15,945 nt of DNA from DATAPE01 sp034667545. Lineage in GTDB: Bacteria > Actinomycetota > CADDZG01 > WHSQ01. The notes under the pieces were generated by a model, which saw only the letters and a program-made list of their open reading frames with translations, ran no database searches and was not told the origin of the DNA. Position 1 is the first letter of the stretch. The number at the start of each line of letters is the position of its first letter. The translations under genes were made by a program, and so were the position numbers. Below, piece by piece: positions 7,185 to 13,285 of this stretch. Location of the stretch: assembly GCA_034667545.1 (NCBI GenBank), contig JAXDJR010000145.1, forward strand, positions 1-15,945, written 5' to 3'.

Positions 7185-7230
7185 GTTCGTTAGGAGTCGG
7201 TGCGGGCCTCGACAAGGAACGCGATATGAG

Positions 7231-7253
7231 CCCCTCTCGGGTCCCGAAAGGGG
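7231..7253. terminator. Hairpin with near-perfect 11-base arms
   Basis: CCCCTCTCGGG is followed after one base by CCCGAAAGGGG, complementary except for one mismatch. In practice this gives a stem of about nine pairs closing a three-base loop. There is no T-run. It lies between the convergent Arg-rich gene (+) and the 50-aa ORF (-), so it may be a bidirectional, Rho-independent-like terminator. Confidence 0.45.
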
Positions 7254-7300
7254 GTGAGCAGAACGAATCTTTCAGACCCCTTGTCGTGGATTCCGCGGGC

Positions 7301-7453
7301 TTAGCGAATTAACGCTGAGAATCTCCACCTCTCGATCGGACCCCAAAGAGCTTCGAGAATGCCAATGTTCGTCTCCTCCTTGCGAAAGTAACGAACGATC
7401 AGATCCCTGACACCGCCGCCTCGGCGTCGGCGAATCCATCCGCGTACTGTCAT
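7301..7453 (-). CDS. 50-aa basic ORF coupled to the sigma-factor remnant
   Basis: ATG 7453 overlaps the TGA stop of the sigma-factor frame (ATGA), the usual sign of translational coupling. The protein is very basic at the start (MTVRGWIRRRRGGGVRDLIV) with an aromatic tail (EALWGPIERWRFSALIR). It has no Cys or His cluster, so it does not look like a zinc-binding anti-sigma factor, and it has no clear membrane segment. I recognise no family. If the sigma gene is really broken, this ORF may be a leftover; if the breaks are assembly errors, it is a candidate partner of the sigma factor. Confidence 0.4.
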   Translation of the reverse strand: MTVRGWIRRRRGGGVRDLIVRYFRKEETNIGILEALWGPIERWRFSALIR

Positions 7454-8050
7454 GCTGCAACTCCTTCAATGCTTGCACTAAGGGCTCGAAGCCCTCTTGA
7501 CTTCTTCATGCGGGCGGCGACGTTGGAGCACTTCAGCGCTAAGGCCACATCCTCGTCGGATTGGCCGGCGATGATGCGGAGTTCGACTGCGGTTCGCTGA
7601 TCGGAGGGAAGGGAAACGATCGCCCTGTTTAGCTCTAGGGCCTCATGTTCGGCGACCGCCTGCTCGTCGTGCAGTTGAGCTGCGTCTGGTTCAGACTCGA
7701 CGGGGAGCAGAGCCAGCTTCTTGCGTCGTTTCGTCTCGACGCGACGCCGCCTGTAGAACTGACGAAGCAGATTCCTGGCGATTCCGTCCAGCCAGGCTGA
7801 TGCTGATCCCTTTCGAAGGCTCCGGAACCGAGTGCAGGCAAACAAGCGCTTGGGCAAAGGTCTGACACGAGATCCTCAGCGACGTCTCGCTCCGGCACTC
7901 GGGCCCTGAACCACTGATCCAATCTTGCTGCATGACGACGAAACAGCTCGTCGAACGCATCTGGGAACGCATCTGGAAACGCATCTGGATCGCGTTTCGC
8001 TCCCCGGTCAGTTCTTCATCACTGCATTCGCTGAAATGTTGTGCGGTCAT
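7450..8050 (-). pseudogene. ECF-type sigma factor, broken by at least three frame changes
   Basis: The pieces of one ECF sigma factor lie in order on the minus strand in three frames. From ATG 8050: MTAQHFSECSDEELTG. After a break at the G4 run (8002-8005): FDELFRRHAARLDQWF and PERDVAEDLVSD (region 2). After a break near 7860: TFAQALVCLH. After a break near 7830: FRSLRKGSASAWLDGIARNL, then SLPSDQRTAVELRIIAG and CSNVAARMKKSRGLRAL (region 4) to the TGA at 7450. Every expected ECF segment is present, so the gene was recently whole or indel errors exist in the sequence. An intact protein would direct RNA polymerase to a stress or accessory regulon. No anti-sigma gene is recognisable nearby. Confidence 0.85.
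7953..7988. repeat. 12-bp tandem repeat (three copies) in the sigma-factor remnant
   Basis: GAACGCATCTGG occurs twice in tandem and a third time as AAACGCATCTGG. On the minus strand the repeat encodes P-D-A-F repeated, at the place where ECF factors usually have a single D-x-x-A-F before the region 2.1 helix. The 12-bp unit preserves frame, so the repeat itself does not break the gene. It probably arose by slippage. Confidence 0.75.
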
Positions 8051-8722
8051 CACCTTAAGTGTGTAACGCTGCACGTGTTTGTGACATGTTCCCGTTTCCA
8101 AGCTCGATCTGTTCGAGGAATCTATCTCTGGAGCCCAACGTGGCACTTCAAGTCGCGTAATACGCACGGCACCCAGCTCGCTTCAAGGGGATCGGCAAAT
8201 ACGTCACCATCCGAACCCTGGAGCGAAACTTCGCTGTGTATGTGGCGCATCACCACGTGAGCCTCCCGCGCTCGATTGCCCGTTGTGATCACAACTCGAC
8301 TGACTCCGGAACCTCGGGTCACTGAGCCTCCACGACCGGACCTCCTCCCGACGACCTTGACCTGTCACCTGCGCACACTCAATTGGACGCTCACCCTTTT
8401 CAGGTGGTCAGGGATGGACTCCGATGGACTGCTTGTACCTAATTGTGCCGCGCATGTGCCGCGCGCTCCCCTGCTTCAGCTTGCACGGCTCTCCCGACTT
8501 GCCCGGTGGCAGCTTCTTGAAAGCTCGAGCGTCGGCCTCGAGGTTGGATGCGGTCGTGCTCACCATCGATATGGCCGGCGTTCCTTGTGTTCATGACACT
8601 CCGGGCGGCGGTGAACGCTATCGGGGGAGCTGTCGGCGGCGGCAATCGATGAACCGACCCGTGAAGGATTGGCTGCTCGACCGGATGCGTCCGTCGGGCA
8701 GCGTCGGACTACCTTCCGGGAC
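8051..8722. other. Long gap: no confident gene, one possible small ORF
   Basis: The frames here lack family motifs. The best candidate is a minus-strand ORF from ATG 8566 to 8408 (52 aa; MVSTTASNLEADARAFKKLP at the N-terminus, basic C-terminus). It has no ribosome binding site, so I do not call it a gene. On the minus strand, GGGAAC around 8090 followed by CGTT lies upstream of the sigma-factor ATG. This resembles ECF -35/-10 elements, but the 19-base spacing is longer than usual. Confidence 0.4.
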
Positions 8723-8962
8723 TCAACCTCTGATGTCGATAACCTCTACGCGGCTATCAGTAACGTCAATTATGCGTGTCCACTCGTTGGCAGAAAAGAG
8801 CGAATGGATCTCGCTCGAGCGGTAGCGGTGATGGCCTCCCAATGTCCTGATCGACGAGATCTTGCCGTCCCTTGCCCAACGGGTCACGGTCTTGGGATCG
8901 ACGCGGAATAGCGCTGCCACTTCCCCGGGGGTCAAGAGGTGATCGTTCTTGGAAACTGCCAT
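8723..8962 (-). CDS. BldC-like MerR-type HTH transcription factor
   Basis: The 79-aa protein starts at ATG 8962 (GGAAGG upstream). An in-frame start at 9010 would add 16 residues unlike the family. It is a single excisionase/MerR-type winged helix: LLTPGEVAALFRVDPKTVTR, then WARDGKISSIRTLGGHHRYR. The turn Gly-Gly-His-x-Arg-Tyr is the typical BldC wing. BldC proteins bind direct repeats cooperatively and control development and sporulation timing in actinobacteria. The tail after residue 55 (SLFSANEWTRIIDVTDSRVE) is longer than in BldC itself and is shared with the remnant at 12594-12771, marking a subfamily. It is intact, unlike the neighbouring ECF sigma and WhiB genes. I withhold the symbol bldC because this is probably a paralogue. 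Confidence 0.9.
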   Translation of the reverse strand: MAVSKNDHLLTPGEVAALFRVDPKTVTRWARDGKISSIRTLGGHHRYRSSEIHSLFSANEWTRIIDVTDSRVEVIDIRG

Positions 8963-9192
8963 ACCGGGCCGCCTTCCGTTTCGGTTGTGCTCCAACCGCA
9001 AGGGACCCATCGGTTCTGAGTCCGTTGCACTGTTTTTCCACTATGCGCCCTATCGGAAGAGAATGCCGCGCTTAATTCGGTGACAGGCGGCAGGTCGCGA
9101 AACCTTCTTATCTATCGCTATGGAGATGACGACCGAAGTGTGCGGAAAGAGCGCCCGGCAGTTACCGACACCCCACGCCTCACCGAGCCGAT

Positions 9193-9222
9193 TCCGTCGG
9201 GGTTCCGTCCGTCGGGGTTCCG
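9193..9222. repeat. Perfect 15-bp tandem repeat, two copies
   Basis: TCCGTCGGGGTTCCG is present twice in direct succession. In any reading frame it gives a five-residue repeat. It probably arose by slippage; no function is evident. Confidence 0.65.
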
Positions 9223-9318
9223 TCCCACGGTGCGGGCCCCCGACAACCTCCATGCAGAACGTGTTAGAACCTGCCGCGGTGGAGAAGCTCGCCAAAGTAG
9301 AAGGCGCCGCGGCGAGAT

Positions 9319-9350
9319 GGCTCCACCGTTCAGGCGGTAGCGGTGGAGCC
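9319..9350. other. Perfect 10-bp inverted repeat, 12-base loop
   Basis: GGCTCCACCG (9319-9328) pairs exactly with CGGTGGAGCC (9341-9350) around the loop TTCAGGCGGTAG. There is no T-run after it on either strand. It lies about 80 bases before the WhiB homology begins, so it could be a leader structure or a terminator. Confidence 0.55.
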
Positions 9351-9429
9351 CCACAACGCGCAACTCCCCTATATCCAACCCTTCCCCTCGCGCGTTGCGA
9401 AGATTACGGACAGTGGCCAGTCCCTTATC

Positions 9430-9664
9430 TCGTTGCCGCGCGTCGCTGATTGGGTCGTGGGCGCGGCGGGCGGAACGCTCTCGGACCGGACCCCCTGTTC
9501 TTTCCGTACCAGGGTGGCTCTTCCAAAGCTGCTCGGGCTATCTGCACGAGGTGCCCGGTGAGGATGGGAATGCCTCGGCTACGCGCTCGGAACGAATCAG
9601 ACGCTCGGCATCTGGGGCGGCACTCGGACCTGGAGCGGCGCAAGCTCAGAGCGCAGATGAAGCC
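9430..9664 (+). pseudogene. WhiB-family iron-sulfur regulator, frame-broken
   Basis: WhiB proteins hold a 4Fe-4S cluster with four Cys and bind the primary sigma factor. The parts here are in order but in different frames: PRVADWVVGAAGG, then DPLFFPYQGGSSKAARAICT and RCPVR (second and third Cys, C-x2-C). After an apparent one-base insertion near 9565 comes ECLGYALGTNQTLGIWGG (fourth Cys and the G-I-W-G-G turn). After a one-base loss near 9622 comes SDLERRKLRAQ. The +1 and -1 changes compensate, so the continuous frame scrambles the fourth Cys and the GIWGG turn. No codon for the first Cys is present at its expected place in any frame. The gene is therefore non-functional as read. Confidence 0.82.
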
Positions 9665-9780
9665 GTGGGGAGGACAGTCCGGGGGCTCATCGTCAGGGCC
9701 ACGTCTAAAGGCCACACGCCGCGGCCCCCGGAAAACCAGATCAGAAGCCCCCATGATGGGATCTCTAGGGGGTCAGACAG

Positions 9781-9817
9781 GCGGGTATTTGGGGAGTCAG
9801 GACAATCCCTGACCCGC
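9781..9817. other. Two-part hairpin upstream of an unknown gene
   Basis: GTCAGG (9796-9801) pairs with CCTGAC (9808-9813), and GCGG (9781-9784) pairs with CCGC (9814-9817), with an unpaired bulge on the left side. The 8-mer GCGGGTAT occurs at both edges. The structure lies between the WhiB remnant and the next plus-strand gene and may be a terminator or leader element. Confidence 0.35.
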
Positions 9818-9930
9818 GGGTATGTGCGCGTGACCAGCGGTCTCCCACTCCCTCAACGGAGTTGTCAAACACCCCCCCGGGTTCCCAACAGATATCGCTT
9901 TGCTTGCGAGTGGGCTGCGCTTGTGACTTG

Positions 9931-10308
9931 ATGCTGATGGGGTCTCAAAGGTTGAGAGATTCCGGAAAGCTGCCAGGTGGATTTCGAAGAGGTGCTTTCT
10001 TATGCGAATGGGTTCTCCCATGCCGTCATGCCCGCGACAAGGATCTGATCGCCAGCTACTTGTGTGAGGAGGCTGAGGCCAACCTCAATGGGCAGCTCGA
10101 TGCCCTCCTCCCGATCGAGATGGCTGAGGTCCTGTCTGTCACACCTCTCGGCGACGAGTCCCAAGCTCTTCTCGCGGAGGAGTTTGTATCCGTCACTAAC
10201 TTCTGGGGAGCACAAGAGGAATTTCAGTTGCGCGCGGTATGGATTCAGAACCCGCACCAGCTTCTGATGCGCAGGCTCCAAGTCATCGAACGCAAAGCGA
10301 AGGGATAA
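9931..10308 (+). CDS. Unknown protein (about 125 aa), start uncertain
   Basis: The frame is open from 9862, but codon use looks coding mainly after about 10030. The clear protein part is acidic and helical: LIASYLCEEAEANLNGQLDA, LLPIEMAEVLSVTPLGDESQ, ALLAEEFVSVTNFWGAQEEF, ending in HQLLMRRLQVIERKAKG. ATG 9931 is the first ATG in frame but has no ribosome binding site. A better-spaced GAGGT precedes ATG 10002 in another frame, so a frame break near 10030 is possible. No family, signal peptide or membrane segment is recognised. A perfect hairpin lies about 215 bases downstream. Confidence 0.45.
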   Translation: MLMGSQRLRDSGKLPGGFRRGAFLCEWVLPCRHARDKDLIASYLCEEAEANLNGQLDALLPIEMAEVLSVTPLGDESQALLAEEFVSVTNFWGAQEEFQLRAVWIQNPHQLLMRRLQVIERKAKG

Positions 10309-10533
10309 GGAGGTCGATGCCGAGGCTGTTACATGCCTTCCTAGCCTCGGATAGCCCAGCGAGATTCTCCTGCCTTTCCACTTCGGAAGATTCTTGCGCG
10401 ACCTCTCTCAGCTCCCCATTGCTTCCGATTGCAGCCAGGCGCACGATGTGCCTGTTGCCTCGCCCCATGGAGGGGGTTTCGGCGGAGGGGCGGTTCAGAA
10501 GTAAGCCGCCCCCTGAGCGGGCCAGCGCGTCGG
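10309..10533. other. Spacer between the unknown gene and the hairpin; no supported gene
   Basis: Minus-strand frames here, including one encoding ELREVAQESSEVERQENLAG, look partly protein-like, but none combines a start, a ribosome binding site and a family signature. I see nothing firmer. Confidence 0.35.
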
Positions 10534-10555
10534 CTATCCGAGGACCGACGCGCTG
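10523..10555. terminator. Perfect 11-bp stem hairpin
   Basis: CAGCGCGTCGG (10523-10533) pairs exactly with CCGACGCGCTG (10545-10555) around an 11-base loop. The GC-rich stem is strong but has no T-run on either strand. It sits at the 3' ends of a plus-strand gene and a minus-strand broken ORF, as expected for a bidirectional terminator. Confidence 0.5.
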
Positions 10556-10753
10556 ACCTGACTTCCATTAGAACCGTCTCCAACACCTCGTGAGTTTCGT
10601 TCGATCACTTCCCTACGCATAGCTGCGGATGGTGTATCTGCTGTGGCCAGCCGAAGATAGGAGGAGGCAGCATCGAACCACTCGGCGATAGGTGGGACTC
10701 GCTGTCACGGGAGGTCCACGGATGTCATTGATGATCACGAAGTACGCGTTGAC
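10534..10753 (-). pseudogene. Frame-broken small ORF of unknown family
   Basis: Reading the minus strand from about 10753 gives VNAYFVIINDIRGPPVTASP. After a frame change near 10695 it continues as IAEWFDAASSYLRLATADT and AAMRREVIERNSRG to a TAG at 10534. Each half looks like real protein and no stop interrupts within the halves. A TAG lies immediately upstream of the first half, and no convincing start codon is seen. The first half is the protein-level version of the 43-bp repeat also found beside the IS3 remnant. I do not recognise the family. The order tRNA-like sequence then ORF suggests an old mobile element or a decayed accessory gene. Confidence 0.45.
10699..10741. repeat. 43-bp diverged repeat, copy 2
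   Basis: It matches 3550-3592 at 37 of 43 positions. Unlike copy 1 it has no insertion sequence at its right edge, so it may show how the IS3 target looked before insertion. Confidence 0.65.
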
Positions 10754-10789
10754 CAGCTACTTCTCGCAACGTCCCTCGTCAGGGGTTCG

Positions 10790-10839
10790 TCCTCATTGCG
10801 TTGTAAGCGCAAGTGCTCTACCGCTGAGCTAACCCGCCC
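10790..10839 (-). pseudogene. tRNA-Val(TAC)-like remnant, 5' two thirds
   Basis: On the minus strand, GGGCGGG is followed by TTAGCTCAGCGGTAGAGCA, a canonical D arm. A perfect anticodon arm comes next: TTGCG-CTTACAA-CGCAA with anticodon TAC (valine). Where the T arm with TTCGA should follow, the sequence is instead GAGGACGAACCCC, with no matching T stem and no acceptor 3' strand. The gene is therefore truncated or has an internal deletion. Loss of the 3' part of a tRNA is what site-specific integration or imprecise excision can leave. It is unlikely to be functional. Confidence 0.7.
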
Positions 10840-11233
10840 TTAAGTCGATCACAAACTACTTGGCGAAGGCGCGGGGGGACTGTTTATGCCTGTGCGGTGC
10901 AGCACTGCCACGAGGAGAGCACTCTCCCGAGATGGACAGGTTTGAATTAATGCAAATGCGCTGATAGTTCGTATCCGTCACTCGGGCGATGAGCACTGCG
11001 CATCCGCCGCAGCACTCCCCATCAGCTGGGTTCTTACGGCGTGGAAACCCCTGGTCAGCGTACGAATCCAGGAAACCTCAGCAATCCAACGCTTCGGCTG
11101 CGTCCAATTTGCGTCCATCGCGCCGAGGGTACGGGTCAAGAGAACTCGCCAGCCTTACGGATCGTTCCTATCTCGGCCGCCACCGTCAATCGCTCGCAGG
11201 TGTCATACCGATTCGACCGGACAGGGCCTCAGT
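10840..11233. other. Gap upstream of the tRNA remnant; no supported gene
   Basis: The plus-strand frames starting near 10989 and 11041 show no family motifs, and their ends are shadows of the minus-strand gene at 11234. GGAGAGCACTCTCC near 10914 is a near-perfect 14-base dyad. GCGTCCAATTTGCGTCCA at 11098 repeats GCGTCCA and resembles CCAAATTGCGTCCA at 3531 beside the IS3 scar. No gene is called. Confidence 0.4.
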
Positions 11234-11518
11234 TCATCTCGATGACCACATGGATACGAGCCGTCTCGCGTAATACGACTCCCACGGCTCTTGGGGGGCT
11301 TCCGCTAGGAAGTCACGATCCGACTGCACGAGTTCATGGACGAGATGGCTGCGCACCGGAGTCGATCCAAGCAGCTTCGGCAGTTCGGACAGTTTCAACA
11401 ACCAGTCCGCGTACCATGACGCCCAGTCAGGATCGTCGCCGTCGGTGATCCGATAGACGACATGATGTGTCTCGGCCACCTCGTGGAGAAGCTCTGCGAT
11501 CTTGTTGGACTCATCCAT
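11234..11518 (-). CDS. Small conserved-looking protein of unknown function (94 aa)
   Basis: ATG 11518 has AGGAG about six bases upstream. The open frame extends further upstream, but that part overlaps the reductase gene and lacks a matching site. The acidic, Trp-rich protein has IAELLHEVAETHHVVYRITD, DDPDWASWYADWLLKLSELP, LLGSTPVRSHLVHELVQSDR and EPWESYYARRLVS. The layout is an all-helical soluble domain without Cys. I have the impression of similar short actinobacterial hypothetical proteins, but no function is known to me. It follows the flavodoxin-fold reductase gene by 178 bases on the same strand, so co-transcription is possible. Confidence 0.78.
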   Translation of the reverse strand: MDESNKIAELLHEVAETHHVVYRITDGDDPDWASWYADWLLKLSELPKLLGSTPVRSHLVHELVQSDRDFLAEAPQEPWESYYARRLVSMWSSR

Positions 11519-11696
11519 ATGCGCTCCTCTCGTCCCTCGTGGCAGTCCATAACGATCCGGTTGTGGATAGATGTTGCAGGGTGGGCCAAGACGACGCAGT
11601 AACGGATGGTAGCTCGTGAGGGTTAGCAAGCACTCCTCATCATCTCCCGTCGCAGCCAGATCGATGTTCACCTCCCTTTCCAGAAAACTTCGCATA

Positions 11697-12425
11697 TCAC
11701 CGGTGTTCTGGATTCGCGTTGTCCCATCGGCACCCCGCGTCCCACTCCGATCGCTGGTTACCGTGAGCCGGTATGCCTCCACGGTCCTTGAGCATCTGAG
11801 CTGTGTGCAGCAGGTTGTAAGTCATAAACGTCGTGTTTCGGTTCGTAAAGTCGTTGTCCAGCCCGATGCCATCGTCGCCATAGGACGGACCTGGCCCGGC
11901 CTCCCCGATCCACCCGGCATCGGCCTGTGGGGGAATCATGTAGCCGAGGTGCTGCAACGCGTAAAGGATGCTCATCGAACAATGCTTGATGCCGTCTTCG
12001 TTCCCAGTGATCAGGCATCCTGCGGTTCGGCCGTAATACGCGTACTGCCCTCTTTCGTTCAGGAGGCTCGAGTTGCCGTATAGCCGTTCGATGAGGTGTG
12101 TGCAAACGGATGACTTCTCGCCCAACCAGATCGGGCAGCCGATAACCAGGATGTCCGAGGCAAGGACCTTCTCGAAGATGGCAGGCCACTCGTCGCTCGC
12201 CCATCCGTGTTCGGTCATGTCGGGCCACACGCCGATGGCGAGGTCGAGATCGACAGCTCGCAAGTTCTCGACCGCGACGCCGTTGTTCCGCATGATCTCG
12301 ATCGACCTGTCCATGAGCAGTTGAGTGTGTGACGGTTCGGGCGAGCGCTTAAGGGTGCAGTTGATGTAGAGAGCACGTAGATCGGCGAAATCGAAGCTGT
12401 CGCTAGTTTGAATCGGTGTGGCCAT
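11697..12425 (-). CDS. Flavodoxin-fold NAD(P)H-dependent FMN reductase family protein
   Basis: The 242-aa protein starts at ATG 12425 with GGAGG seven bases upstream. The first strand and phosphate loop (LRALYINCTLKRSPEPSHTQ) bind FMN in this family. The segment ASDILVIGCPIWLGEKSSVC is the second flavin loop (G-C-P-I-W), and GCLITGNEDGIKHCSMSILY is the third, with the helix that follows. The family transfers electrons from NAD(P)H to flavin or to quinone-like and nitro substrates. The tail (GPSYGDDGIGLDNDFTNRNT) resembles the extended C-terminus of longer members. It is cytoplasmic, with no signal. A small unknown protein gene lies downstream on the same strand. The specific substrate cannot be read from the sequence. 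Confidence 0.88.
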   Translation of the reverse strand: MATPIQTSDSFDFADLRALYINCTLKRSPEPSHTQLLMDRSIEIMRNNGVAVENLRAVDLDLAIGVWPDMTEHGWASDEWPAIFEKVLASDILVIGCPIWLGEKSSVCTHLIERLYGNSSLLNERGQYAYYGRTAGCLITGNEDGIKHCSMSILYALQHLGYMIPPQADAGWIGEAGPGPSYGDDGIGLDNDFTNRNTTFMTYNLLHTAQMLKDRGGIPAHGNQRSEWDAGCRWDNANPEHR

Positions 12426-12593
12426 CCAATGTCCTCCCATCCCGCAACTTCATCCGTCCACGAACGACGACGTCGACAAACGTATAGTCGCACGGGGGCT
12501 TGCGCCAACGGGCCGGTGTGAATCAATCCATTGGGTCATGAGCTGCGAATCAGGTTGAAGAAGCTTCCCGAGATCCCTGGGGATAGTCCATCT

Positions 12594-12771
12594 CCCTTCT
12601 TCGATCCAAGGAACGTCGGCTGCAAGGCGGGCCAGCTTTCGTCGACGCAAACGCTCGGCGGCCATCGTCGCTATCGTGCGACCCAGATTCACGCTCTTTT
12701 CGATGCGAGTGAGTGGGCGGGGATAGTGAACGTCTCGCATACCTACGCAGGAGTCGTCGACATCAGATCAG
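12594..12771 (+). pseudogene. BldC-like HTH remnant, copy B
   Basis: The frame encodes FFDPRNVGCKAGQLSSTQTL, GGHRRYRATQIHALFDASEW, then AGIVNVSHTYAGVVDIRSG. This aligns along its length with the C-terminal two thirds of the intact BldC-like protein at 8723-8962 (GKISSIRTLGGHHRYR, SLFSANEWTRIIDV, VEVIDIRG). The part before GQLSS is damaged: the DPKTVTRW recognition helix reads DPRNVG and the Arg-Trp is lost. The LLTPGEVAALF helix is absent. The frame runs on to a stop at 12830 past the homology. It can no longer form a full helix-turn-helix. It converges with the Arg-rich gene at 12925-13122, mirroring the 6933/8723 pair. Confidence 0.8.
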
Positions 12772-12924
12772 GCTTGGGGCAACTGACTAGTTCAACCCAG
12801 AGCGCGACGTTGCCACCGTCCGAGTTGTAAAGATAGCGAGAGCTTTGCGCCAACTCCAGTACGGCATCGGAGAGGCTGCAGCCGTAAGAAGTGACGCCTC
12901 TCACCGACGCTGATCACGGTCCTC

Positions 12925-13122
12925 CTATCGGGCCGCCACGATCTCGTACCCGACCATTTGCCCGAGCCACGTCGCCAGTCGGAACTCCTCCGCCAACGCT
13001 TGACCCGTTAGGCGATCGGCCTGACGACAACCCCGCTCCCGTCGATCCTGTCTGGGGCGCTGGATCGTGCGGCGCTCATCAGCGCGGCGCTCCACCACAC
13101 GCCGATCCTGTTTTCTACTCAC
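12925..13122 (-). CDS. Arg-rich mini-protein, copy B
   Basis: The 65-aa protein starts at GTG 13122, with AAGGAG ten bases upstream. The N-terminal half is KQDRRVVERRADERRTIQR, then PRQDRRERGCRQ. The C-terminal helix is ALAEEFRLATWLGQMVGYEI. Both halves align with the protein at 6933-7184 without large gaps, sharing DRR-x-x-ERR, QDRRER-x-CR and EE-x-R-x-x-WL-MV-EI. The copies differ at many positions, so the duplication is not recent and conservation implies selection at some point. The single Cys after QDRRER is kept in both. The function is unknown. It ends about 150 bases from the convergent BldC-like remnant. Confidence 0.75.
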   Translation of the reverse strand: MSRKQDRRVVERRADERRTIQRPRQDRRERGCRQADRLTGQALAEEFRLATWLGQMVGYEIVAAR

Positions 13123-13225
13123 GTGTTGTCATCTCCTTGAGACGTGGATCTACCGTCGTGCGACGCCCGCCAACGGGTTAGGCACCGGGGCTAGCGCATT
13201 GGCTTCAGCTCAGATCCGGACGGCA

Positions 13226-13261
13226 GCAGAGGGATGGGCTCTCGTCTGCCCCATCCTCTGC
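13226..13261. terminator. Hairpin downstream of the 84-aa gene
   Basis: GCAGAGG-G-ATGGG-C (13226-13239) pairs with G-CCCCAT-CCTCTGC (13248-13261): seven plus five pairs with single-base bulges and a loop of about eight. It lies between the minus-strand gene ending at 13279 and the Arg-rich gene start at 13122. No T-run is present. Confidence 0.5.
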
Positions 13262-13269
13262 CACAGAAC

Positions 13270-13285
13270 GGTCTAAAACTAGACC
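13270..13285. terminator. Perfect small hairpin over a stop codon
   Basis: GGTCTA-AAAC-TAGACC is a six-pair stem whose right half contains the stop codon of the minus-strand 84-aa gene. On the minus strand the loop reads GTTT. With the larger hairpin just beyond, it forms a tandem structure that could end transcription. Confidence 0.4.

Larger units (their letters stand above)
8963..9429. other. Gap before the WhiB remnant, with repeat and hairpin; no supported gene
   Basis: Several overlapping frames exist on both strands, but none has a recognisable domain. The stretch contains the tandem repeat at 9193-9222 and the hairpin at 9319-9350. The promoter of the BldC-like gene presumably lies in its first 100 bases. 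Confidence 0.45.

Noticed and set aside
7953..7988. Possible CRISPR-like repeat array
   Set aside because: Three contiguous 12-bp units without spacers; it is a coding tandem repeat in the sigma-factor remnant.
8408..8566. 52-aa minus-strand ORF in the gap upstream of the sigma factor
   Set aside because: Plausible composition, but no ribosome binding site, no family and no second copy in the window.
10000..10281. Minus-strand 93-aa frame opposite the unknown plus-strand gene
   Set aside because: Codon use favours the plus frame (third positions rich in G/C), and the minus frame has no ribosome binding site or family motif. Not fully excluded.
11271..11281. TAATACGACTC resembles the start of a phage T7 promoter
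   Set aside because: Only the first 11 bases match; the +1 side differs, and the bases lie inside the 94-aa protein gene encoding SYYARRL on the other strand. It is chance.
11519..11782. N-terminal extension of the 94-aa protein to 182 aa
   Set aside because: It overlaps the end of the FMN reductase gene and has no ribosome binding site, whereas ATG 11518 has AGGAG at proper distance.
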